Source: a virus | Virus record (IMG/VR): IMGVR_UViG_3300050821_018050 | Location: 1 to 64,000 of that record | Reading direction: 5' to 3' (one strand) | Length of the DNA stretch: 64,000 bases | Part shown: one piece after another, positions 41,531 through 49,279 of the stretch | Position numbering within the stretch: position 1 is the first letter of the stretch | How the letters are laid out: every line of letters begins with the position of its first letter | Program-made: the position numbers and the translations under genes | Notes under the pieces: generated by a model | The model's database searches: none | Told to the model about the DNA's origin: nothing | The model's input: the letters and a program-made list of their open reading frames with translations, nothing else

Positions 41531-41813
41531 GCAGCGCCTTAAGTTCTTTAAGAGATTGTCGCATTCCGTCATGAAATTTCTTAGTTTTGACTATACCGAT
41601 CAATAAACGCTGTCTTACGCGTTCTCTGGTAACTCCAAAGTCTTTGGCTATGTTATTAATCGGCTCTCCCATAGCGTAAAGCTTCATAGTCCATAATATT
41701 TCGATATTATATGGATTTCGTTGAAATAATGGTATGTAATGCAATACCTCTGATTTGGTAGGTATACCATCATTAAACCTACGCATAAATCTAAAAAACA
41801 TATTTCTAAGCAT
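41511..41813 (-). CDS. small protein with sigma-region-4-like HTH (100 aa)
   Basis: The segment GEPINNIAKDFGVTRERVRQ (about residues 49-68) matches the helix-turn-helix of sigma70 region 4.2, including the characteristic VTRERVRQ. There is no visible region 2. It could be a transcription regulator that mimics region 4, for example a -35 or coactivator factor, or simply an HTH protein. I choose ATG 41813: it lies at +2 of a TTGACA-17-TATTAT promoter, while a start at 41864 would lie upstream of that promoter. Confidence 0.65.
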   Translation of the reverse strand: MLRNMFFRFMRRFNDGIPTKSEVLHYIPLFQRNPYNIEILWTMKLYAMGEPINNIAKDFGVTRERVRQRLLIGIVKTKKFHDGMRQSLKELKALHDKKRP

Positions 41814-41820
41814 TATATAA

Positions 41821-41849
41821 ATAATAGCATATTTGTCGGGATTTGTCAA
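41821..41849 (-). promoter_or_regulatory. sigma70-like promoter, start codon at +2
   Basis: On the minus strand: TTGACA (41849-41844), 17-bp spacer, TATTAT (41826-41821), 7 nt, ATG 41813. It abuts the plus-strand late motif at 41851, giving back-to-back divergent promoters. Confidence 0.75.
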
Positions 41850-41850
41850 T

Positions 41851-41859
41851 CCTAATATT
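41851..41859 (+). promoter_or_regulatory. late-type promoter motif, GTG at about +2
   Basis: CCTAATATT with TAATAT at 41853-41858, then 7 nt to GTG 41866. There is no Shine-Dalgarno, so the predicted mRNA is leaderless or nearly so. Confidence 0.6.
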
Positions 41860-41865
41860 TTCATT

Positions 41866-43389
41866 GTGAAGCGTGATTATTTTAGACAATTACAGAAATC
41901 TAGCGGTTGGTCTGGGAGACAAAAATCTACTCCTCAAGCCGCCGATTCTATACATTTTTCACATCCAGAGCACGGCACTGTATCTATCATAAAAGACAAC
42001 AACCAATATCATGTTAAACACAATGGAGCCTTGGCTGGTATTCGCGGACAAAAAGGTGTATTTGATCATCCTAAATCTGCAGTAGAGCACGCAAAGGCCT
42101 ACATCGGTCATCTCAACGCTGGTCAGCCCGGCAAAACTATTTTTAATACTCCTTCGGCCCCGCATTTAGGTAAGGCCGATCCTTCGCCATCTCCAAGCCC
42201 TAATTGGGACGTTAATAAACAAGCTGCACAAAAATTTCAAGATGGATTTAATCAAGGCCCCGATATCAGCGGGGCTTGGAACAGCATTAAATCTGGCTTA
42301 GGCTTGGGGAAATCTTTCGGTACTACTGAAAAGATGCACCCTACCGGTAAAAATACTGAGATGGGTCAAATTGCTAGAAAGCAATCTTTACAAAAACTAA
42401 GAGCATTAAAAAAGCCAAATCTAGGGAAATCAGAGAATATTATGTCAAAATCAGCAATCGAACAAGCCAAAGACCTTATCAAAGCATTGAAAGAAAATCC
42501 ATCTGGATTAGAAGAACTTTCCAAAGCTGCAGTTCAACACATTAAAGGTGTGCATATGCCAATCGGCGCGGGCGCTCCTGGTATGTCTGAAATGGGAAAA
42601 ATCAATTCTCTTAAAACTGGTGGAAAAGAATTCGCGAATTCTGCTGCCAAGCATCAAGTAAAGCAAATTTCTCAGGCAGCTAAGACTCTTCCGAAGCCTA
42701 AGTTGGGTAAAGAAGAAATTAAAGAAATACCGCAAGAAGATAAAAAAGGCGACCAACCCTCTGGAACAGTTGGCGTAGAAAATCCTAAAAATGTTGATCC
42801 TTTAATGGATAAAACTGGCGCAAATCCAGATTATAAAGCACCGAGTGAAAAAGAATGCAAAGAAATGGTGAATAAAGCTTCTATGTCTGAAAAGGGTGTT
42901 CATAAGCCAGCATTTATGCATTCCAAGAAAAGCGGAACATCTGATGTTGGCGCTCGTATGGCACCGGGCGGAGCCAGTAAAGAGACCAATGCATATGCCA
43001 AAGAAGAACATAAAAAAGTACTAGCTGAATCTAAGGCTATGCCAAAACCTAATCTTGGTAAAGAAGAAATGGGCAAGTCAGCTTTCAAAACCCTTCAGCA
43101 TAAGATTGAACGCAAAGAAGGTTATTCGCCTGATCGTGCTGCAGCAATTACTGCTTCCATCGGTCGTAAAGAGCTTGGCCAAGCTGAAATGACTCGCCGC
43201 TCCAAAGCCGGTATGCATAAAAAAGCAGAAGGCAACCCAGATATGAAACAGGATGCTCAGCTTGGAGAACAAGTCGAACATGCTGTTGAAAGCCATATGA
43301 TGGCTAATGCCGGAGCTGAAGCCAAAGAAGGACATCCAATGGCTAAGGCCTATTTCAGGAATAAATTGGCTAAATGCGGAGTTAGATAA
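41866..43389 (+). CDS. KSE-rich internal head protein candidate (507 aa)
   Basis: Starts at GTG 41866, since the promoter motif lies inside the longer frame that opens at 41833. The sequence is basic, Gly/Pro/Lys-rich and mostly disordered, with repeated LGK-type motifs: LGKADPS, LGKSFGT, LGKSENI, LGKEEIK, LGKEEMGKSAF. An N-terminal module (ADSIHFSHPEHGTVSIIKDN) and a C-terminal helical module with KIERKEGYSPDRAAAITASI are the only folded-looking parts. Density of the motif and composition fit an internal protein processed in the prohead. Confidence 0.68.
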   Translation: MKRDYFRQLQKSSGWSGRQKSTPQAADSIHFSHPEHGTVSIIKDNNQYHVKHNGALAGIRGQKGVFDHPKSAVEHAKAYIGHLNAGQPGKTIFNTPSAPHLGKADPSPSPSPNWDVNKQAAQKFQDGFNQGPDISGAWNSIKSGLGLGKSFGTTEKMHPTGKNTEMGQIARKQSLQKLRALKKPNLGKSENIMSKSAIEQAKDLIKALKENPSGLEELSKAAVQHIKGVHMPIGAGAPGMSEMGKINSLKTGGKEFANSAAKHQVKQISQAAKTLPKPKLGKEEIKEIPQEDKKGDQPSGTVGVENPKNVDPLMDKTGANPDYKAPSEKECKEMVNKASMSEKGVHKPAFMHSKKSGTSDVGARMAPGGASKETNAYAKEEHKKVLAESKAMPKPNLGKEEMGKSAFKTLQHKIERKEGYSPDRAAAITASIGRKELGQAEMTRRSKAGMHKKAEGNPDMKQDAQLGEQVEHAVESHMMANAGAEAKEGHPMAKAYFRNKLAKCGVR

Positions 43390-43622
43390 TGAGCCGTAAG
43401 AAAAACCAAAATCAAGCAGAACTACAAATTGTAGGACAGCCTGAATTGGCAGCAAAAAAGATTGAAGTGGCTCCCATTAAGCCAGATATTACCTTTGAAT
43501 CATGGTTTATGCAAACCGGACTCAAAGTAGAACTAAAAAAGGTATTAATGAAGCATTTTAAGGCAAGAGGATTTTTAGATAGTAAAGAATTTGATAAAGG
43601 TTTATCTGATTTTGGTATTTAG
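43389..43622 (+). CDS. small hypothetical protein before the sheath gene (77 aa)
   Basis: A basic N-terminus, then FESWFMQTGLKVELKKVLMK and an acidic end. It overlaps the previous stop by 1 nt (TAATG). It could be a tail-assembly factor by position. No family recognised. Confidence 0.62.
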   Translation: MSRKKNQNQAELQIVGQPELAAKKIEVAPIKPDITFESWFMQTGLKVELKKVLMKHFKARGFLDSKEFDKGLSDFGI

Positions 43623-43630
43623 TCAGAAGA

Positions 43631-43639
43631 CCTAATATT
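43631..43639 (+). promoter_or_regulatory. late-type promoter motif CCTAATATT
   Basis: Exact core 26 nt before the sheath ATG 43666, which has a strong AAGGAG ribosome-binding site. Confidence 0.7.
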
Positions 43640-43665
43640 AACCATAAGTTTTAAGGAGATTATAA

Positions 43666-46437
43666 ATGGCACAGTCAACAGTAACACAAGATGGGATTCA
43701 ATTAGTAGTTCCCGGCACTTACGTAAGCACTAATGTACAGTCAGGCGCTTCCGGTGCTGCAACTGCAGGAATCGTGACAATTGTCGGAGAAGCAGACCAA
43801 GGTCCAGCTTTTATTGATGAAACAGATTTAAACAATTCTGTTTTCACCCCTTCCCAATATAATCAAGTAGTTCAAAAATATGTTTCTGGTAATATTGTAG
43901 ACGCTTTCCGCGCCCTCATCACCGCTGCTAATGATCCAGCTATTGTTGGCGCGGTTAATCAAGTTCGTATTGTTAAAACAAATCCATCGACTGCCGCAGA
44001 CGCAACTATTACTTCTAATGGACTTTCATTTGCAACATTGACCGCAGATACTTTCGGAGCTGCTGGTAATTTGATCAAATACCGTTCACAGGTTGCAACA
44101 GCTGAACTAGCTCCAAGCACTGGTTCCATGTCTTATACCCCCGATTATGCGAGCCATGCTGCTAATTTTATCGTTAACGGCACTGCGACAGAATCTGTAT
44201 CAATCCCTTCAAAAACATCTTTAGCGGCATTGGCATCAGCCATTGAAAGTATTGCTGATGGTATTTTAGTATCAGGCCAATCAGAAATTCTTCCTGTAGC
44301 AGCTCTTGTTGGGATTACATTGTCGGCTTCTACTGCCAATGCATCCACTCTTACCCTTTCGTTACCTGCAGGTCAAGTATTTGCAGGAAGTCCAGCCGTA
44401 GGTGATTCTATTGTTATTCCAGCTACTGGGGATTTTGGCGCAACTGCAAATTCTGTTATCAGTAATTCCGGTGCTTCCAACATCGGAACGTATATTATTT
44501 CTGCTGTAGTCAATTCTCCAGCATCAGCTTCTCTAACATTAGCTCTTGCAAACGCTCCCGTAGGAATGACTCTTTCTGCGCAATCTGGAACCATCGTCGC
44601 TTCTCAACGTGATGTTATCCTTTATAAACCATTTGCAGTGAACAATTATACTGGCGAAGATCGCCATGCTATGGATGGTCTTGCCGGAACCTTTACTACT
44701 GTAATTTCTGGTCCAAATGTAACCGTCACCCCTCCAGCAAGCTGGACAGTTTCTCCACGTACTGGAGATATTGTTAAATTATCATCTTCATTCGCAGGAA
44801 TTAATCCAGGTTTCTATTTGGTTTCATCGGCTTCTGCTAATAGTTTAGTGATGGTTAGACAATCGATTGGAGCAGCCGGTACTTCTGGTTCAGCTACTGT
44901 TGGTACGATCAACTCAGGTAATGCGCCATTTATTGTTCTCAAACCAGCTATCGATGGCCTCGGTAAATCATTAGAAATGACCGGCGACCTGCAAAATCTT
45001 TTCAAGGATCCCGCACTTCGTAGTGCTGCCGCAACTATTAATACTGTAATGTTTTCTGCTGCTGAACTACGTAATACCATGACGGTTAGCCGTAATGCTG
45101 TTTCAGAATCGTTTACTTCTGGCGGAAATATCGTAATTAAGGTTGGATCAAGCCTTCCTTCGCCTACATTGACTGTTGGAACCAGCAGCATTACTCTTAG
45201 CTCAAATGCAACTGTAATTCTTACTGCTGCATTTAGCCAATTTCCTACTTTGCAAAACATGGTTGATTTGATTAATTCTCAAACAGGATTTTCAGCAAGT
45301 TTAGGTTCTGCTAAATACGCGAATATTTCTCCATCTGCTTTAGATGAAGGAACTTACGGATTGGCTACCAACTTAAGCGCTCAACCTGCTCGCATTAAAA
45401 ATGATGCAGCTTCATGGTTAGCAGCTATCAATGGATCAACCCTTGTGTCAGCTACTTTGATTGCAACCGGTGGATTACCTGAAACAGTTACTCCTGATCA
45501 ATTTTTGACTGGTGGGACTAAAGCCGGTACTACTGCCGCGCAAGTGGTTGCCGCTATCGACGCTTGCCAATCATTGGACACTAATTTCATCGTGCCACTC
45601 TTTTCTCGTGATGCGAGTTTAGATATTGCAGATGGATTAACCGATTCTTCATCTACTTATACTGTAGATGCGATCAACGCTTATACCCAAGCTCACGTAC
45701 TTTTAATGTCTCAAGTTAAAATGCGTAAGAATCGTATTGCAATTGTGTCTAAACAAGATACTTATGTAAACGTAAAAGAAGCTGCTGGAGAACTAGTATC
45801 TTTCCGCGTAGCATTAGCATTCCAAAGCTTTAAAAATGTATCAGCTGCCGGAGTAATTACCACTTATCAACCTTGGATGTCCGCAATTATCGCTGCTGGC
45901 ATGCAAGCTGCTGCTGGCTATAAAGGTATCGTAAAGAAATTTGCAAATATTTCAGGTGTAGTTGCTCAACCTGATTTTGATGCAAGTAATCCTGGCGATT
46001 TAGAAGATGGATTAGAAGCCGGTTTGTTGATCATGGAAAGAGTTAATACTGGCGGTTTCCGCTGGGTATCTGACCAAACTACATATTCAGTTGATAATAA
46101 CTTTGTGTACAATTCTTTACAAGCGGTTTATCTTGCAGATCTTATGACTTATAGCTTGATCGCTACTTTTGATCTTCAATTGGTGGGTAAATCTGTAGCG
46201 GAAATTTCTGCTCAAGCAGCTTTGGCGATTTTGGAAGCAGCAATGTTTAACTTCTTACGTCAAAAATGGATTGCACCGTCAGACGATGGTGCTCCAAAAG
46301 GATTTAAGAATGCTTCGGTACAAATTACCGGAGGCGTTTGTTCCATCGCTGTAGAAGCAAAACTTGCGGGTATTTTATACTTTGCTCCAATTGCTTTCAC
46401 TCTGAGTGAAGTACAACAATCGGCATCTAGTTCTTAA
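43666..46437 (+). CDS. contractile tail sheath protein
   Basis: Long (923 aa), Ala/Ser/Thr-rich, with the N-terminal pattern of sheath proteins (VPGTYVSTNVQSGASGAATA, then GIVTIVGEADQGP) and a C-terminal conserved-type end (LEAAMFNFLRQKWIAPSDDG). The middle contains extra beta-rich sequence (about 200-480), which makes it larger than T4 gp18 and suggests inserted surface domains. It is followed by the tube gene. It establishes that the virion has a contractile tail. Confidence 0.85.
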   Translation: MAQSTVTQDGIQLVVPGTYVSTNVQSGASGAATAGIVTIVGEADQGPAFIDETDLNNSVFTPSQYNQVVQKYVSGNIVDAFRALITAANDPAIVGAVNQVRIVKTNPSTAADATITSNGLSFATLTADTFGAAGNLIKYRSQVATAELAPSTGSMSYTPDYASHAANFIVNGTATESVSIPSKTSLAALASAIESIADGILVSGQSEILPVAALVGITLSASTANASTLTLSLPAGQVFAGSPAVGDSIVIPATGDFGATANSVISNSGASNIGTYIISAVVNSPASASLTLALANAPVGMTLSAQSGTIVASQRDVILYKPFAVNNYTGEDRHAMDGLAGTFTTVISGPNVTVTPPASWTVSPRTGDIVKLSSSFAGINPGFYLVSSASANSLVMVRQSIGAAGTSGSATVGTINSGNAPFIVLKPAIDGLGKSLEMTGDLQNLFKDPALRSAAATINTVMFSAAELRNTMTVSRNAVSESFTSGGNIVIKVGSSLPSPTLTVGTSSITLSSNATVILTAAFSQFPTLQNMVDLINSQTGFSASLGSAKYANISPSALDEGTYGLATNLSAQPARIKNDAASWLAAINGSTLVSATLIATGGLPETVTPDQFLTGGTKAGTTAAQVVAAIDACQSLDTNFIVPLFSRDASLDIADGLTDSSSTYTVDAINAYTQAHVLLMSQVKMRKNRIAIVSKQDTYVNVKEAAGELVSFRVALAFQSFKNVSAAGVITTYQPWMSAIIAAGMQAAAGYKGIVKKFANISGVVAQPDFDASNPGDLEDGLEAGLLIMERVNTGGFRWVSDQTTYSVDNNFVYNSLQAVYLADLMTYSLIATFDLQLVGKSVAEISAQAALAILEAAMFNFLRQKWIAPSDDGAPKGFKNASVQITGGVCSIAVEAKLAGILYFAPIAFTLSEVQQSASSS

Positions 46438-46447
46438 GGTATAGACA

Positions 46448-46834
46448 ATGGAAAAGCTTTCTAAAACTTCTTTACCCCCTAAGATTAAGTATCGTATCCG
46501 TAAATGGATCGAAACCATGAGACATGCAAAACCAAATATGTCTAATAAAGATCTTGCAGGTAATATTGTGAAGAAATTTGAAGAAGCGTTGGCCATTAAA
46601 GAACTTAAAAAGAATCAGGTGATGGCTTCCATGTACAAATCAGGTGGAATGCGCTTAGATTTTGGAATGAATGTCTCAGAAAAAGCTAAAAAAGCAGCTT
46701 TGGAATGGGCTAAGAAAAAAGGTTTACAGATTGAAACCAGTGAATTGGCTAAATCAGTAGCAAAGTCAAATAAGCTTGAATTCGGCGATTGCCGGACAGA
46801 TGAATGCATCAAACGCGTTATCTGGGAATGTTAA
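46448..46834 (+). CDS. small hypothetical protein between sheath and tube (128 aa)
   Basis: A basic helical protein: RKWIETMRHAKPNMSNKDLA and ALEWAKKKGLQIETSELAKS. MYKSGGMRLDFGM and LAKSVAKSNKLEFG resemble degenerate copies of the KSE-type motif. The position between sheath and tube suggests a tail-assembly role or an inserted cargo gene. No family recognised. Confidence 0.62.
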   Translation: MEKLSKTSLPPKIKYRIRKWIETMRHAKPNMSNKDLAGNIVKKFEEALAIKELKKNQVMASMYKSGGMRLDFGMNVSEKAKKAALEWAKKKGLQIETSELAKSVAKSNKLEFGDCRTDECIKRVIWEC

Positions 46835-46849
46835 CAAAGGGGAACGAAA

Positions 46850-47323
46850 ATGGCACAAAGTCAAATTTTTACAGGAGCGAGAGCCAAGCTTCTAATCAAC
46901 GGTAAAGCAGTAGGATTATTTGCCAACTGTAATTGGAGTGTTCGTCAAGAGAAAGTACCAGCTTTCATCTTGGGTGCTTATGCCCCGGTAGAAATTACTC
47001 AAACTACACAAGAAGCAATTACCATGGATCTTCGTGGTTATCGCGTAGTCGACAGCGGTCCATATGCTGTAGCAAATGTTACAATGCTTAAAAACTTACT
47101 CACCGAAGAAGATTTCTCTGTAGCGATCACTGATCGTCAAACAGGTAAAATGATTCTTCTAGTGCAAGGATGTAAGGCAACTGGATTTAGTTCCGGTGCA
47201 GCTTCTAAATCTGTTTCAGATATTAGCGTAAGTATTCTCGGCCTTCGTGCGGACGATGAATATACATTGTCACAAGGTGGCGATGGCGAACCGGGCGCAT
47301 CTACCCTCACTGATGGCAGTTAA
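46850..47323 (+). CDS. tail tube protein
   Basis: A 157-residue beta-rich protein directly after the sheath, the standard place for the tube subunit. It begins QSQIFTGARAKLLINGKAVG, then CNWSVRQEKVP and ITMDLRGYRVVD, consistent with the tube beta-sandwich. AAAGGGGAA ribosome-binding site. A terminator follows. Confidence 0.82.
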   Translation: MAQSQIFTGARAKLLINGKAVGLFANCNWSVRQEKVPAFILGAYAPVEITQTTQEAITMDLRGYRVVDSGPYAVANVTMLKNLLTEEDFSVAITDRQTGKMILLVQGCKATGFSSGAASKSVSDISVSILGLRADDEYTLSQGGDGEPGASTLTDGS

Positions 47324-47353
47324 TTAATCACCAATATTGTCTCAATAATATTG

Positions 47354-47384
47354 AAAGGCTCATCCTAAAGGGTGGGCCTTTTAT
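47354..47384 (+). terminator. bidirectional intrinsic terminator
   Basis: A stem of about 12 bp (AAAGGCTCATCC with GGGTGGGCCTTT, loop TAAA) followed by T-rich sequence on the plus strand and preceded by A-rich sequence, so it can serve both the tube gene and the convergent minus-strand gene ending at 47381. Confidence 0.85.
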
Positions 47385-47608
47385 TTTACGATGGGATAAA
47401 ATTCGGCCATAAAATGTTTAACTAATTTTCCGTTTTTGCCTTTATTAAATTTTGGTCTAGCATTCGCAAGATCATTGAAAAATTTGTTATACCAGCACCC
47501 TTTAGGCCCACGGGCTCTAGGTGCCAAAAATGCTAGTAGCCTAGCTTCAAACTCAGTTATCGTTGTATATGAAGGGTATGGATTGAATTTAAAACGTTTC
47601 GCCATCAT
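47381..47608 (-). CDS. small basic protein, weak LExRIL-like signature (75 aa)
   Basis: Contains TEFEARLLAFLAPRARGPKG, a weaker copy of the LExRIL pattern placed about 19 residues in. Very basic overall. The start may be ATG 47608 or 47605. Last gene of the minus-strand cassette, overlapping the upstream gene by 20 nt. Function unknown. Confidence 0.6.
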   Translation of the reverse strand: MMAKRFKFNPYPSYTTITEFEARLLAFLAPRARGPKGCWYNKFFNDLANARPKFNKGKNGKLVKHFMAEFYPIVK

Positions 47609-47843
47609 GTTTCCAATAAATAGATTTTAGCTTAAAAATTTCAAAACGATCTAATTCGAAATATTCGTCATATTGTTCGATTCTAGCTTCCAATTTAAGT
47701 CTCTTTTTAAGAGACAGCCTCTCAAGTTGGTAATTTACTATTTTATCACATGCAAAGTAAAGTTGCTCGTAGGGGTCATTAGGGGAACTATTTTCCATTT
47801 TAGCTAAAAATGAATGAACCCTTAACAACAGCTCGGTGATCAT
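47589..47843 (-). CDS. small helical protein (84 aa)
   Basis: Begins MITELLLRVHSFLAKMENSS, a distant variant of the same N-terminal pattern, then a charged helical remainder (RLSLKKRLKLEARIEQYDEY). Overlaps the CYTH gene by 4 nt. Function unknown. Confidence 0.6.
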   Translation of the reverse strand: MITELLLRVHSFLAKMENSSPNDPYEQLYFACDKIVNYQLERLSLKKRLKLEARIEQYDEYFELDRFEIFKLKSIYWKHDGETF

Positions 47844-48382
47844 TTTCTGCCCTTTACAAATAGTTGATAAATAGATTTTTTTTCATGATGAAGATCAATA
47901 GCTTTCTTAAGTTTTTTTGTGATGCGCTCGACCTTTTTAATGTCCCTAGCTTCTATTTCTAAGAAAATACGGTGATCTCCCTGGACTTTATAAATACTTA
48001 CATTGGTGTCTTTTTTATCTAAGAAAAATACACTGTACCTTTTACGAACAGATCTTGCTGGTAACCCAAAAAATTGAGTACATATTGCTATCGCCTGGGC
48101 TGGGTCTTTAACGTCAACATCAATCTCTACTCTATTAGTAGTACTACCCTTATCACTATGTTTTACCGTCATTTGGGCTTCACCATGTGGCATCATTCTA
48201 ACTCTAGCAAAATCCGCTTTAATTGACTTAGGGGTATTAAAATAAATATCAGTTGAATCACCGTGAATGATTTTTTTAATTAATTTTCGAAGACAGCATT
48301 TCACTGTTTTAGCAGTAGCGTCGTATCTCCAGCCATTTTTAATTTCAAATTTTTTTTCAATTTCTCGATTACGATAACCCAT
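47840..48382 (-). CDS. CYTH-domain triphosphate-tunnel metalloenzyme (180 aa)
   Basis: The N-terminus REIEKKFEI gives E7-x-E9-x-K11, the diagnostic ExExK motif of CYTH proteins. Further tunnel-type strands follow: FARVRMMPHGEAQMTVKHSD, TNRVEIDVDV, VRKRYSVFFL and HRIFLEIEARD. Family members hydrolyse thiamine triphosphate, inorganic triphosphate or nucleoside triphosphates, or cyclise ATP (class IV adenylate cyclase). The substrate here is unknown. It is a standalone enzyme in an accessory cassette, separate from the VTC-type domain at 39586-41292. Confidence 0.82.
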   Translation of the reverse strand: MGYRNREIEKKFEIKNGWRYDATAKTVKCCLRKLIKKIIHGDSTDIYFNTPKSIKADFARVRMMPHGEAQMTVKHSDKGSTTNRVEIDVDVKDPAQAIAICTQFFGLPARSVRKRYSVFFLDKKDTNVSIYKVQGDHRIFLEIEARDIKKVERITKKLKKAIDLHHEKKSIYQLFVKGRK

Positions 48383-48394
48383 CTTTTTCCTTAA

Positions 48395-48781
48395 TTACTC
48401 GTTTTGATCAACTCCGATAGTGATTTTCTCGCCTTCTGCTGAAATCAGAGTCCGTCGTTTAATGCAATTTCTATTTCTAGTATTTGCTTGGCCAGAAATT
48501 AGAGTACAATTATCAGGTGAATAATGCCCGTTAACATTTTTTCTTTCAAGTTGAAGTTTTTTACTATTTTCAATAAAAAATGAAATATCTATATTTAGTC
48601 TATTTATTTCTCTTAAAAGCCAAAATCTAAAACTTTCTATATCCTTAATCCATTCAGAGCAAACCCTAATACCACGTTCTCCATAATTTTTATATGATCT
48701 ATCGCTCGTTCTATAGCATCTGCCCATCATGCCGTCATATTTTTTGCCGCTTACTGAAATGAAATCTTTCTTTTTATTCAT
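48395..48781 (-). CDS. phage HNH-type endonuclease (128 aa)
   Basis: Shows the pattern of the short phage HNH group: MMGRCYRTSDRSYKNYGERG, ICSEW-like VCSEWIKD, then LQLERKNVNGHYSPDNCTLI and NTRNRN. The D-x-x-N-G-x-Y-x-x-x-N-C core is nearly complete, with E replacing the usual D in LERKNVNG. Likely a mobile gene inside the minus-strand cassette, between the lipoprotein and CYTH genes. Confidence 0.8.
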   Translation of the reverse strand: MNKKKDFISVSGKKYDGMMGRCYRTSDRSYKNYGERGIRVCSEWIKDIESFRFWLLREINRLNIDISFFIENSKKLQLERKNVNGHYSPDNCTLISGQANTRNRNCIKRRTLISAEGEKITIGVDQNE

Positions 48782-48788
48782 AAACTTT

Positions 48789-49262
48789 CTACTGAGTAAT
48801 AACGCAATTCGCTTTGATAGTAAAAGTACAACTTGCGTTTACCCCATCACTGCTATAGGTGCCCGGTGGTAACTCAGCTAGGAATCCTCCGTTTAAGCTA
48901 TAAACTCCCCAGATATTACCGTTAATACAAATACCACTTTCTGCAAAAGTGTTCGGATAAGATTGGGTAAAGCCATTACAAAATTGCACTGGCGTAATAA
49001 CAGTACCAGGCGTACCTTGGCTTCCATTTGATCCAGGATTGCCATTTAAAACTACTGAAGAAGTTCCATCAGAGCAAGTGATTAGAGAACCTCCATTAGA
49101 AGCTACAGGGGAGCCAACCGCTAAGGTAGCAACACTACAGCCACTGCCGGATACTCCCGCAGGCCCGGCAGCGCCAACGTCACCTTTTGGCCCTTTTCCA
49201 CATGCAGATAGAGTTAAACTGAAGCAAAGTAATACCGGTAACATTTTCAAATATAATTTCAT
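48789..49262 (-). CDS. collagen-like lipoprotein (157 aa)
   Basis: A signal peptide (KMLPVLLCFSLTLSA) ends in the lipobox LSAC (residues 18-21), then a Gly-x-y stretch (GKGPKGDVGAAGPAG), a second Gly-rich linker and a Cys-containing C-terminal domain (FAESGICINGNIWGVYSLNG). It is therefore exported and lipid-anchored in the host envelope. Phage lipoproteins of this kind may block superinfection or alter the surface. It has its own TTGACA promoter and an AAGGAG ribosome-binding site. Confidence 0.82.
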   Translation of the reverse strand: MKLYLKMLPVLLCFSLTLSACGKGPKGDVGAAGPAGVSGSGCSVATLAVGSPVASNGGSLITCSDGTSSVVLNGNPGSNGSQGTPGTVITPVQFCNGFTQSYPNTFAESGICINGNIWGVYSLNGGFLAELPPGTYSSDGVNASCTFTIKANCVITQ

Positions 49263-49279
49263 TAGGTCTCCTTACTTAT

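Noticed and set aside
41833-41865. Upstream TTG start for the 507-aa KSE-rich protein
   Set aside because: The late promoter motif lies inside this extension, so the transcript would start after it; GTG 41866 is preferred.
44814-45260. 148-codon minus-strand frame inside the sheath gene
   Set aside because: The Val/Leu/Ala-biased translation is an antisense shadow of Thr/Ser/Ala codons of the sheath; no start signals.
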